NCBI GenBank assembly: GCA_035236585.1
Contig: CP141126.1
Coordinates: 12,785,001-12,849,000 of the forward strand
Origin: Warburgia ugandensis
Lineage: Eukaryota; Streptophyta; Magnoliopsida; Canellales; Canellaceae
DNA length: 64,000 nt
Direction: 5' to 3'
The position numbers and the translations under genes are program-made. Positions 53,201-62,040 of the stretch are shown piece by piece (the first letter of the stretch is position 1; the number at the start of each line of letters is the position of its first letter). Below the pieces are notes generated by a model. It made no database searches. It saw only the letters and a list, made by a program, of their open reading frames with translations, and was not told where the DNA came from.

Positions 53201-56200
53201 TTATACTTCTCTTCTAAATATCTATTATGTCTCAGCAGTTGTCATAAACTAAGGTAACAATTATAATTCTCAATTTGCTAAGGAAAAAATACATGTAGGC
53301 TACAAAGGTTGGGAATTTACTAGGGTAACAAAACGTATACTTTTTTAGTGAAAATTACACAATAAATTCAACATAAAGTGTCTGAACTTTTACAGATGAG
53401 AAAACTTGGGACTGATGGCCACTTCTCAAGATCAGAAACAACATTTCTTTAGAAATTATGGATGACACAGAAAACTACAGATAACTTACCTATTATCATA
53501 TTTTGGTAAAACGAATGAAACTATAAAATGGAAGGAAAAAAGAAACATTGAAGTGATCTGTCCACTCCTTCGAAAATGGTAACCACAACTTCTTTAAGCA
53601 GTTCTATTGCTGGCTGCAACTAACTTTTCAGAAATTCTAACATCCTTTACTGCCAACAAAAGAAGCACAAAACTAAGAGAGACGTGTCATTATTAAGAAT
53701 CTAGATTTCAGAGACCAATCCCCAAAATATAACATGGCTTCTGTTGAATGTCTTATAATATATCTTTTTACCCAATAGATACTGGGACAATACAAATCTG
53801 GTAGTGTTGTCCTATATGACAACCATGATGGACTGATTGGTGAAGATAGCAGTCCTTAGATCACATAACAAAATGTCATGCCCCCAATGGGTGAATTGCC
53901 TTGCTAGTTGTGCTACTCTACCCTGATGATCAAATTCAAGACCCTCAACCATAACCCATGCAAACATGACAGTTATAAGTAATAATAGAGTTGATCCAGT
54001 AACTGAGCTGGAGTTTAACTAACCAACATATTATCCTATCAAAGAATACTCATACATATCTCTCCCACATGGTTTGCTTCAGTGTCGGTGCACTGCAGTT
54101 GACAACTTGCCAAGAAATTAGTTATAAATACTCAAGATTGAAGTAACCATCAACTAAATCATTCAAAAAGCATGTGCTTCTAGGTAATATTCCAAATGCC
54201 AATTGAAGCTAAAGGTGGAAGTAGCTAAAACTAGAAAAATATCATAGCCAATTGTTAATTACATTGGAGAAAAGGAGAAATGCATACCGGGCTACTCATT
54301 CCAACATGTGACTCATAAATCCGTAGTGATTTAGGTCGTTTTGGCTGAGGATGTTGAAAAACATACTTTTCCTGCAAAACCAAAATGAGGCCCATCAGGC
54401 AAACATAAGTACTAGTGAAATAAAAAATAACATACATACACTGGAAAAGAAAAAATTATGAATAGTATAATATTTTATATGACGTTTCAGTTTACAATCA
54501 AATGCAAGTTTGCAAGACATAGAAAAATACCTCTTCTGGGGGATCATAGTATATCCCATTGTATGGAATTTCACCAGGAGCCTGTACTGAAAACTTGATC
54601 CAAGCAGGAATTGAATCTTTGAAACCAGATGGTGTATCCATGTGTATCTATAATATCATGATTAAGGTAAAATTAGTTCACTGAAGCCACAAGATGAATC
54701 AAAAGGAATTAAAGGTTAAAAACAATTCATTGTCATTGCTCCATGAAGTTGTCTAAAGCAAACAGAATGACATAGATAAAACTAAGCAAAACTCATTAAA
54801 CCAAAGTTTCTCTAACCTCCACTATTTATATAAATGCATCTGCAATTTTACCACAGGACTAAAAATTAAGAACAATAGACAAAAGAACTCAAGAAACAAG
54901 ACTTAACTGCAATTATGCACATGTTTCAAATGTGTTATGGCAATTTTGGTCATCAAGAAATTGAAGATTGATCAAGTTAGACAAAAAATTACAAAATTTC
55001 TTAAATGAATTGTTAGTATCGGCATGGAAACATTATAATAGCAGACAAAATGTACTACTTCAGATAACTAGAAGGTTGTCAATATCGTAGCTCCAGAGAA
55101 ATTTCAATTTTGGGCAAAAAAAAAATACAAATTGACCCCCAATTCCCTATCGATCTATATATCATCCATTTTTCACTTAACATCAGCAAAATATCAAAGT
55201 ATAAAAAATATCGAATTAAGCTTTCAAAGTTACAATACTTTATTTAAACTTTCTTTCATTCAAAATGACATCATCATCATCAAGACCTTATCCCAATTAG
55301 GGGTCGGCCACATGAATGTTATTCCTCCATTCCACTCTATTAAATACCATGGTTTCATTTAGTCCCAAAGATTTTAAATCTTTCCGCACCACTTCTATCC
55401 ACGTTCTTTTGGGCCTTCCCCTTGCCCTTTTAGAACCTTCTACTTGTATTGCCTCACTCCTTCTAACTAGTGCCGTTGTTGGTCTCCTTTGGACATGTCC
55501 AAACCATTTAAGTCTAATCTCCCTCGTCTTATTACCTATTGGTGCTACCCCTAAATTTCCTCCAATATTTTCAATTCTAATTATGTCCTTTCTTGTCTTA
55601 CCACTCATCCATCTCAACATCCTCATTTCTGCAATGCTCCTTCTATGAGTATCATGTTCCTTAAGTGGCCAACACTCTGATCCATAGAGCATGGCCGGCC
55701 TTATAGCCATCCTATAGAATTTTCCTTTTAGTTTGAGTGGCACCCGCCGATCACATAAAACTCCAGATGCACATCTCCATTTGTTCCAATATGCTTGGAT
55801 TCTCTGAGTAACCTTTCTCTCAATCTCTCTACTCTCATGGATCAATGATCCTAAGTACCGAAAGAGGTCTTGCACGAGGACTTCTTGGTTATCAATCTTG
55901 ACTGGTGTTCCCCTCCTACTCTCCTTGCTAAAATTACATTCCATATATTTTGTCTTAGTTCGGCTAATTTTAAATCCTTCAGATTCTAATGCTTCTCTCC
56001 ATAACTCTAGCTTTATGTTTACACCCTCCCTTGTCTCATCAACTTAGACTATATCATCTACAAATAGCATGCACCAGGGAATCTCCTCGTGCAAATGTTT
56101 TGTTAACTCATCCATAACTAATGTAAAGAGATATGGACCCAATGCCGATCCTTGGTCCAATCCTACAGTGACAGGAAAATCACCAGTCACGCCACTAGTG

Positions 56201-59200
56201 GTCTTAACATTTGTTACCGCTCCCTCATACATATCTTTAATTATGTCTATATACCCTTGAGAAACCCCCTTACCACCCAACACCCTCCATATTAACTCTC
56301 TAGGGACTCTATCATAAGCTTTCTCTAAGTCGATAAAGACCATCTGTAGGTCTTTCCTCCTCTCCCTATATTTCTCTACTAATTATCTTAATAAGAAAAT
56401 AGCTTCCATGGTAGACCTCCCAGGCATGAAACCAAACTGATTCTCCGATACATTTGTTTCATGTCGTAGCCTCTTCTCAATCACTCTTTCAAAAAGTTTC
56501 ATGGCATGGCTCATATGTTTGATCCCTCGATAATTAGTGCAGCTCTAAATGTCTCTTTTATTCTTATAGATTGGTACAATAGAGCTTTTCTTCCACTCAT
56601 CAGGCATTTTCTTTGATTTTATAATCTTGTTAAACAACTTGGTCAACCAAACTACCCCAATATCTCTCATATGCTTCCAAACCTCCATTGGTACACTATC
56701 AGGCCCCATGGCCTTTCCTGATTTCATCTTTTTCAAGGCCTCTTTTACTTCAAGTATTCTAATCCTACGTTCATATCTAAAATATCCAATGTCATTTAGA
56801 TTTATAGCATTTTCAAACCCTATATTCTCAGAGCCATTGTCATTTAACAATTTTTAAAAGTATGTTTCCCACCTTTGTTTGATCTCATCTTCTTTGACTA
56901 ATACCATTTGATCATTGCTTCTAATACATCTAACATGATTTAAGTCCTTACCCTTTTGTTCTCTTACTTTTGCAAGTTTAAACATATCTTTCTCACCCTC
57001 TCTTGTTCCTAATTTATTATAAAGCTCATCATATGCTTTAAGTTTAGCCACACTTACTATTCCCTTAGCAGCGTTTTTAGCATTCTTATATTATTCATAG
57101 TTTTCATTATTTCTAATCTTCTGCCAAGCTTTAAAACGTATCCGTTTTCCTTTGCTAATAGCCTTCTACCTTTAGATACTCCTAAGACATCTTTTGCCAC
57201 TTTCTTAATAGACTCAGCCATATTAGTCTACATGGTATTTACTTCTGTTTCATAGCTCTAATTTCCTTCTACCATCAACTTATTTTTGAATGAGGTTATT
57301 TTCTCTCCTTTTAAGTTCCACCACTTTGTTTTTGGATGTGTATTAAGTTCAGTTCTTTTACTCTATATTTTAATATAGATATCCATAACCATTAACCTAT
57401 GTTGTGAGGTTAAACTCTCACCAGGTATCACCTTACAATCCTTACATATAGATCATTCATTATTCCTAAGTAGAAAAAAGTCTATTTGACTTTTATGAAG
57501 TCCACTTTTAAAGGTTATTAAGTGTTTATCCCTCTTCTTAAAGAGTGTACTTGCTATGGAAAGGTTATATCATCATCATCATCATCAAGACCTTATCCCA
57601 ATTAGGGGTCGGCCACATGAATCTTATTCCTCCATTCCACTCTATTGAATACCATGTCTTCATTTAGTCCCAAAGTTTTTAAATCTTTCCTCACCCATCT
57701 CATTTCATTCACCTATACCATACCCTCCATGTAGTCTATCATATCCTTCCTTATCTTTTCCTACATGGTCATTTAAGTCTACTCCTATAAATATCCCCTT
57801 ATTGTTGGGAATTTCTTGTATGACTCCCTCCATATCTTCCCAAAACTATCTCTTGATTATATCTTGTAACCCTACTTGTGGTGCATATGCACTTATAACA
57901 TTTATAATCTAATCTCCTAGAACAATTTTTATTATTATAATTCTATCACTAATTCTTTTAACATCCACAACTTTATTCTTTAAATCCTTATCCACTTATT
58001 CCTACATCATTTCTATTATTTTTCTTTCCTACGTACCATAATTTATACCCAACTATTTCTCTAGCTTTAACCCCTTTCCACTTGGTTTCTTAGATACAAG
58101 CGATGTTGACTCTACTACGTTTCATCGCGTCTACTAACTCCAAACTCTTACCTGTCAGCGTCCCTATATTCCATGTAGCAATGTGAATCTTATGTTCTGG
58201 TGATACCCTATTTACTACCGCCTTTCTCAACCTCCATGGTATGAACCCATGTCCACTTTTCACTACACTTGGGTTTTGATGCAGTGAGTCGCTTCCAAGG
58301 GGACGCTCTAGCAGCCCTTGCCCACTGTTCACTACACCCGGGATCCGATGTAGCGCGTCGCTTCTGGGAGAACGCCCTAGCAACCTTGCCTATTTTTCAC
58401 CGCACCCGGGATCCGATGCAGAGCGTTGCTTATGGGGAACACCCTTGCCCAGAAAAACATGTCATGTTGGGGTTGCCATAGTTTTTCATTCAAAATGACA
58501 AAAAAAAAATATTTATAAACCGTTAAGGGGTGATTAGTAGGGGCTCTTAGGTAAAGTCACCCTCCCAAATCAATTGGGAGGGTCATTTCTCTCGAAAGAC
58601 AGCTTCCTAGTGCTTTTCCAGTTTTTCTGGGCCAAACTGCAAAACCAATATCACAAGGAAGAAGACAACTCCCAACCTCTCAAAAACCAGATTTTCAGCC
58701 TGAAAAATTGTTGTAGATGCAATCAACACAAAAAAGCAACTTGAATGATGTGGTTTTCCTTTGAGCTAAGCTTTCTACTGCAAAAATGAAGAGATGAAGG
58801 TAGAAACCATCTTGGAGATTTCGTGTTTTGCTTTAAAGTTTGGATTAGACATGGGTTTGGACATTGGAGTTATTTTGCTGGAAATCAATACATAGGTGGG
58901 TTTTCTTTTTCAACTTTGGTTATATTTTCATTTTTTATTTTTATTTTTGGCCGGATTTTGTTCACTTCCTGTACAAAAATTTGGGGGTTTTCCTGACCTT
59001 GGCAATTTTTTTCAGTTTATTTACATGATTGTTATATATGCTCATTTACTTGTTTGGGCAGTTTTTATATTTTTTGCATTTGCTGTATGAAAGACAATAT
59101 CAATATCAAAATCAAAATTGAAATTGAAATTGAAATTGAAATTGAAATTTTTGTTTCTAGACCCAAGCCCGATATGATGTCAGCTAAAATATTGACAGCA

Positions 59201-61126
59201 TTCCCTCAATCTGGACAAAGAATAGTGGGCTCCTTATATACATAGATAGGGAGACCACACCAGGAATTGACGTTTTGGCTTCAAGCAGGATATGGGGCAT
59301 TTTCTTTCCTTCAACTGAGGAAATTTATTCAACAATGAAGATCATGGATTCCACATGCGTCCATATGAAAGCAAGTGCAATGCTAAAAAATCCTTTCATC
59401 AACACAAAGGTCAGATGAATCAACGAAGTATTCGGCCAGAAAAAGATGGGGTGCCTGCAGGCCATACAATTGTCCTTTGATTTTCTTTGAAGACCCTTAA
59501 AATAGTTAGAGCTGGATATCCACCTGAAAAAGTCTTCTGTTAAAATAGGTATACTAAATGCTCCACATACATTTCGTTCAAACTCCAAAGTCTAGAAATG
59601 ACTTTGATTCAATGCTAAGACCTATAAGGCTATCACACTAGTTCAAGGAATCCATGCCCATATTTTGCAACTACTGTAAGAATTAGTAAATGGCCCTCAG
59701 GAGGTCTCCACATTGGAAATGGGGCCCTGTAATTTTTATTGATAATACTATCTTTCTGATACAAGCTTCTTCCAAGCAAGCAAGTCAGATAAGTTTCTTA
59801 CTTTCAACAGTGAAGAAACCAATATTATCTTATTAACAATACCAGAAGTATGACAATTGCATAAAGGATGAAATTATCATTTTGATATCACCCTTAAAAT
59901 TTAGTGCCAGAATGCGTCCTCACAAATAAACTTCCTTAAACCTACTGCAAAGTCATCTTTGTCTTCAAAAATAAAACAGGATACAACCTTAGAATGGCAA
60001 GTACCTCGTCTAAAGAGGGCTCCAACATCAAAACATCCTTAACAGATTCACTATGGCAAACCCATCAATCTATTGTCTGAGAATAAACAAAATTGCAGTG
60101 TTCAATGAGTGGTGAAGCCAGCTTACCCATGGAAAAAGAACAACAAGTAGGGACGAGCAACATCGTCCTTGTAAGACAAGGAGTGGTTCCTTCCAAGAAA
60201 ACTGAGGATAAAGCAATGCATTTGTTCAAATATATTTGGAACTGCAATTAAGCCTGATCAGTTCTAGGCCTGGCACATTGATAGCAAGATCCAAGAAAGG
60301 AAAATAATAACCTCCACCTAAGTTGATGTCAAGTTGCTGGGATGCCCTTCCAAATATAGTTTTTATTTATTATCCCAAATAGGAAGAGGAACTCGCCAGT
60401 ATCAAACAGAGCTTTAGATAGCTTGGCTTTTGAGGGATTCTATGGATCAACTTGATTAAAAAATGGTTGAAAACAAATCAAAGATCTATACTACAAACAT
60501 TTTTCTAAACATGGGATGACTTTGTTGTAGAAGGGGAGCCTTGTCACAAAGGTAGAGTTGTCGTCGTGTGACCTGTGGTCACTGGTTCCAGGCGTGAAAA
60601 CAGTCTCTTGCAAAAATGCAAGGTAAGGCTGCATACTATAGACCCTTGTGGTCTGCCCCTTCCCCAGACCAAGCATACGCAGGAGCTTCATGCACTGGGC
60701 TGCCCATTTTTATGGACTGACTTTGTCATACCATGCTGGGAGCTAGTTCCTACTGAGAGATGACCTTTGTTATGTTTCTTTACAGCAAATCAACAAATTC
60801 AAGTTCAATCAACCAAAGAAAAAGGCAAAAAAATGTCATTAGTCAGATGCATCCACATAACTACACATATTAGTGACCTGAAAAAGTAAAAGAGTGAGCA
60901 TTGAAGCTGAAGCAAGTTAGTTGTTTCCCCAGTTGGTGATGTCCTCAAGAGAGGATTCAAACTTCATTTCATCTTACCTAACAATAGAAGAAAAAAGCAC
61001 AGAACTGAGTTTGAGGGTATTTTACTGCACTGGAAAGAAACATACCTTTACTCTGGAGCCATGGGAAATTGGAGGTGAACCATCAGCATTGTTTGGCAAA
61101 AATATCTCCCAGACACCAAACTCATT
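26335..61126 (-). CDS. Starch branching enzyme, class A (SBEII), C-terminal 595 residues
   Basis: Exons: complement(join(26335..26421, 26509..26583, 29146..29301, 35787..35864, 36311..36411, 36561..36708, 38167..38311, 38635..38738, 40100..40228, 45723..45833, 45965..46094, 49556..49675, 52951..53072, 54288..54371, 54531..54647, 61046..61126)); 5' exons beyond the window. All junctions are GT-AG, phases agree and there are no internal stops. It transfers alpha-1,4-glucan segments to alpha-1,6 linkages in plastid amylopectin synthesis. Order: second half of CBM48 ([14 protein letters not shown]), GH13 barrel, C-terminal beta domain (PGKYKVVLDSDN). Fragment numbering: Asp171/His176 (MDIVHSH), nucleophile Asp242 (GFRFDG), acid/base Glu297 (GED, then VSGMP), Asp365 (AESHDQ). 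[17 protein letters not shown] marks class A rather than class B. Introns reach 6.5 kb and are filled with transposons. The protein ends ALTKD, without the acidic tail of some relatives. Confidence 0.95.
27203..27382 (+). mobile_element. Au-type SINE in SBEII intron
   Basis: Full-length layout: gggaagccttggcataaaggtagagtt (A-box side), gaggtcacaggttcaaggcg (B box), cagcctcttgcaaaaatgcaag, and the gctttgtgca...gggctgcccttt end. Opposite in direction to the host gene. No convincing target duplication. Confidence 0.9.
28222..28326 (+). mobile_element. Au-type SINE, 5'-truncated
   Basis: Only the 3' half remains, from cttgcaaaatgcaaggtaagg through ggcccgccccttccccgg and gagcttcgtgcaccgggg to ctgccctttt. 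It lies in the same SBEII intron as the preceding copy. Confidence 0.88.
29146..29301 (-). CDS. SBEII exon with the start of the C-terminal domain
   Basis: Encodes [16 protein letters not shown] through CLKPGKYK, 52 codons, phase 0 at both ends. Its first 40 bases and the adjoining upstream intron are duplicated in tandem at about 29772-30070. It lies between two of the longest introns. Confidence 0.95.
29262..30070. repeat. Tandem duplication of an SBEII exon edge and adjoining intron
   Basis: Unit 1 (about 29262-29571) and unit 2 (about 29772-30070) share long stretches such as gatatatattggtgctctga, aagctgaaccagcaac and tttcatgttatttt/ttttatgttatttt. Unit 1 includes the first 40 bases of the exon that encodes [12 protein letters not shown]; unit 2 has a degraded copy lacking six bases near the acceptor. 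The units differ at many positions, so the duplication is old. The SINE was inserted between them later. Confidence 0.85.
29572..29750 (+). mobile_element. Au-type SINE with perfect 21-bp target-site duplication
   Basis: Complete copy: A box around tggcgcaacggt, B box around cggttcaagg, tail gggctgccc. Flanks 29551-29571 and 29751-29771 are identical over 21 bases (ttttatgtta...aggggt), the cleanest duplication in the window and a sign of a fairly recent insertion. It sits at the junction of a local tandem duplication. Confidence 0.95.
31163..31343 (-). mobile_element. Au-type SINE nested in the hAT element
   Basis: Reads on the plus strand from ttaaaagggcagcccctgtg to gccaaggctcccctt, complete and well conserved, including gtccggggaaggggcggacc. 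Short ttaaat motifs flank it (near 31150 and 31345), a possible short target duplication. Being inside 30497-33347, it is younger than that element. Confidence 0.92.
32310..32664 (+). pseudogene. hAT BED zinc-finger fragment
   Basis: Plus-strand reading [19 protein letters not shown], then [17 protein letters not shown], an internal TAA, GHLERCK and a tail ending in [12 protein letters not shown] before TGA. C-x2-C and H-x4-C spacing fits the BED finger of hAT transposases. No downstream transposase core is present before the tandem repeats. Confidence 0.6.
32661..33270. repeat. Three-copy tandem array inside the hAT element
   Basis: Units begin tgatca(taa)tgcatgaat at 32661, 32888 and 33058, sharing cactttcaatag, gtcacaacctgataccaat and agatattcaggtc. 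Units 2 and 3 are 170 bases apart and nearly identical; units 1 and 2 are 227 apart because unit 1 has an extra block (aactgatctgaatgacgtt...) that also closes unit 3. The arrangement suggests unequal exchange. Confidence 0.9.
33671..33717. repeat. (AG)n microsatellite, 47 bp
   Basis: Uninterrupted AG repeat in the same SBEII intron as the longer CT tract at 35124. Likely polymorphic. Confidence 0.98.
35124..35207. repeat. (CT)n microsatellite, about 84 bp
   Basis: Uninterrupted CT repeat about 580 bases from SBEII exon 35787-35864, in the intron downstream of that exon. On the pre-mRNA it reads as GA repeats, complementary to the tract at 33671-33717. Confidence 0.98.
38167..38311 (-). CDS. 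SBEII exon with catalytic region IV
   Basis: Encodes [30 protein letters not shown] and FWLMDK. The AESHDQ motif carries the transition-state-stabilising Asp of GH13 enzymes. It enters in phase 2 from exon 38635-38738. Confidence 0.95.
39056..39653 (+). mobile_element. Non-autonomous hAT-family element
   Basis: Ends cttagttgcagg and ccaacaacttag are imperfect inverted repeats; flanks atttatac and acttatgc are a 6-of-8 target duplication. Its right 300 bases (tttggctttcaaagcaaacac through attgtgtatctaattaatct) match the 3' region of the larger element at 40509-44944, so it is an internally deleted relative. Includes an (AC)n tract near 39624-39642. Confidence 0.75.
40100..40228 (-). CDS. SBEII exon with the acid/base glutamate
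   Basis: Encodes [20 protein letters not shown] to EAIAVGED, exactly 43 codons and phase 0 at both ends. The Glu of GED is the catalytic acid/base; the following VSGMP is in the next exon. Related hAT-family elements lie in the introns on both sides. Skipping this exon would keep the frame but remove a catalytic residue. Confidence 0.95.
40509..44944 (+). mobile_element. hAT (DUF659-type) transposon in SBEII intron
   Basis: About 4.4 kb. Left end cttaggtgcaggaaa and right end gcaacttag are imperfect inverted repeats; flanks ccttcaat and cttccaat match at 6 of 8 bases. It contains a full set of decayed transposase domains and shares its 3' end with the short element at 39056-39653. The 5' part (40900-41110) has a local duplication of about 88 bases built on ttctggc(a/g)actgcaagttcca. 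Confidence 0.8.
41760..44280 (+). pseudogene. hAT transposase, DUF659 family, with stops and frameshifts
   Basis: In order on the plus strand: [14 protein letters not shown] with [11 protein letters not shown] (BED-like finger, about 41940-42027); [20 protein letters not shown] and [11 protein letters not shown] (about 42270-42415); [40 protein letters not shown] and LIDNDCN (DUF659 core, about 42480-42680); [19 protein letters not shown] with ADRVWST (C-terminal dimerisation domain, about 43675-43760); and an acidic tail ending at 44280. Several stops, including one right after NEKE, show it is inactive. It could not supply transposase as it stands. Confidence 0.85.
45723..45833 (-). CDS. 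SBEII exon with the nucleophile aspartate
   Basis: Encodes [20 protein letters not shown] followed by [17 protein letters not shown], 37 codons, phase 0 on both sides. GFRFDG is GH13 conserved region II. A plus-strand open frame across it is only its shadow. Confidence 0.95.
46396..46842. repeat. Tandem duplication, period 228 bp, in SBEII intron
   Basis: Two units share ataataaaggatta, tcatccatcatcaaaact / tcatccatcatcagaact, gccacattta, accatgtctca and gtggatacaagtatgag, ending atggagccgt. The copies are about 85 percent alike by eye. No coding content and no target duplication. Confidence 0.85.
47000..49250. other. SBEII intron stretch without recognised features
   Basis: AT-rich intron between exons 45965-46094 and 49556-49675. 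A plus-strand frame near 47937-48119 has no recognisable similarity. Nothing else is supported. Confidence 0.5.
49269..49448 (-). mobile_element. Au-type SINE with 17-bp target-site duplication
   Basis: Complete copy in the same direction as SBEII. tatcagaccatgcataa occurs on both sides (49252-49268 and 49449-49465) without mismatch, fixing the ends. The body includes ggaggtcgtgggtttgaggc and the cttgcaaaaatgcaagg block on the minus strand. Confidence 0.95.
49556..49675 (-). CDS. SBEII exon with GH13 conserved region I
   Basis: Encodes [19 protein letters not shown] to LVLMDIVHS, ending inside the Ser codon (phase 2). The [11 protein letters not shown] segment is characteristic of class A enzymes. 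A SINE with a clean target duplication starts about 110 bases downstream in the intron. Confidence 0.95.
50843..52410 (-). mobile_element. RTE-type LINE, 5'-truncated, broken reverse transcriptase
   Basis: Reading leftwards: [81 protein letters not shown] (the catalytic FADD), then the C-terminal [27 protein letters not shown] and [11 protein letters not shown]. It ends with a TGATGATGA tail (50843-50861), the usual RTE 3' end. Frameshifts and a stop break the frame into five pieces. It is nearly identical to the 3' half of the element at 55271-58483. Confidence 0.92.
52506..52688 (-). mobile_element. Au-type SINE with 15-bp target-site duplication
   Basis: Complete copy; catgggataacctac flanks it at 52491-52505 and 52689-52703. 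Located between the truncated RTE and SBEII exon 52951-53072. Confidence 0.95.
55271..58483 (-). mobile_element. RTE-type LINE, essentially full length
   Basis: Flanked by a 17-base target duplication, tttcattcaaaatgaca (55254-55270 and 58484-58500), so one insertion of about 3.2 kb. Leftwards: the endonuclease start ([20 protein letters not shown], about 58180), [11 protein letters not shown] (about 57790), [16 protein letters not shown] (about 57540), then the reverse transcriptase ([24 protein letters not shown], where the usual FADD is FVDD) and the C-terminal [10 protein letters not shown] and [11 protein letters not shown], ending in a TGATGA tail. A single open piece of 215 codons covers 55297-55944, but stops elsewhere make it defective. 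A second RTE 3' end sits inside it at 57571-57695. Confidence 0.93.
57571..57695 (-). mobile_element. Short RTE 3'-end fragment inside the full-length RTE
   Basis: About 125 bases that repeat the terminal sequence of the family, including gaccttatcccaattagggg and the TCATCATCA tail, placed between the endonuclease and reverse transcriptase parts. The tail joins directly to the codons of [12 protein letters not shown]. At the other end ggtgaggaaaga could belong to either parent. Confidence 0.85.
58501..60500. other. SBEII intron stretch; short palindrome and hexamer repeat
   Basis: No coding similarity recognised. Contains a perfect-looking palindrome ccctcccaaat/caattgggaggg at about 58561-58583 and an (ATTGAA)n run at about 59113-59150. 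Confidence 0.5.
60526..60711 (+). mobile_element. Au-type SINE with imperfect 15-bp target-site duplication
   Basis: Complete copy opposite to SBEII. Flanks atgggatgactttgt (60511-60525) and atggactgactttgt (60712-60726) differ at two bases. It lies about 330 bases from SBEII exon 61046-61126. Confidence 0.93.
61046..61126 (-). CDS. Most upstream SBEII exon in the window
   Basis: Encodes [19 protein letters not shown] and ISHGSRVK, 27 codons, phase 0, within CBM48. Residues before this (transit peptide and start of CBM48, probably around 250) must lie beyond 64000, because nothing matching them was found between 61130 and the right edge. Confidence 0.9.
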
Positions 61127-61129
61127 CTG

Positions 61130-62040
61130 TACATAGACAATTGTTGCATGTCTTAGCATAGAAAAAGGATCAATTTATGCAAGTCATGCATGGAAAAAAT
61201 AAAAAAAGATCAACCACACAACAAGAAGTTAATCAGAACGGCTAGAAATGGTCGCTTTCAATTAAAAACATTAAAAGAAAACCAAATATGTACAACAAGC
61301 CACGACCAAGGGGCATGCATTTCTCTAAGTCTTGGCCTTGTTGTCCCTCTCACAACCAGTTTAAAAAAAAAACATATTCTCAGTTTTTTATTACAACAGG
61401 ATACATATGCTGGTCCTGCCCATGAGAAGTTAATACTTAATTAATACCACAGTCATGCCGCCCATGCCCATCATCAGTTAATACTAAACTAATACCACTG
61501 TCTTGAATACCTGTCTGCAAATCAACTGTCATGCTTCAAATTCTGCTATTTTTTAAAAAAGTTCCGTCTCATGATTCTTCCTATCTTAAAATTTAGATAA
61601 GTTTTGGTATTAAGTTTTTCATATATATTTGTACTACTGGTTTCCTCTCACATTCTATATGTTTGCAGTTACATTGTCATCTGGATCTTAGTTCTATCAT
61701 TAAGTTCTCCATCGATGTCCCTTTGATGGAACTACAGCTAGAGCTCACTAATACACATCAGTAGGTGGATGAAGAAGAATAGGAAAACTCTTATTAGATC
61801 AATGGGTGGGTTTACAAACAGAAAACAGACGGCAAATCCTACTGAGGAAATGACAATAGAATCGGTTCCTCTTTTGGTCCCCCCTGCCTTCCCTCCGGCC
61901 GGGGTCCCCTTCCTTCTTTCTTTTCCCTCCCCACTTCTTCCCCACACACACACCCTCCTTATTCTCTTTCCCTTAACCGAATCCATTTCCTCTCCTCTAG
62001 CTGTCCCCCCTCTCTTCCACTTCTTCCGTAACTAAATTGG
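61130..62040. other. Left flank of the gypsy element, LTR not resolved
   Basis: The minus-strand stretch after the chromodomain contains purine runs (gaagagaggggggacag near 62010) that could be a polypurine tract, so a 3' LTR may start around 62000 and run left. Without the second LTR this cannot be confirmed. The part near the SBEII exon is ordinary intron. Confidence 0.35.

Noticed and set aside
55316-55648. 110-codon plus-strand frame, repeated at 50896-51228
   Set aside because: Antisense of the RTE C-terminal coding region in both LINE copies, which is why it is duplicated.
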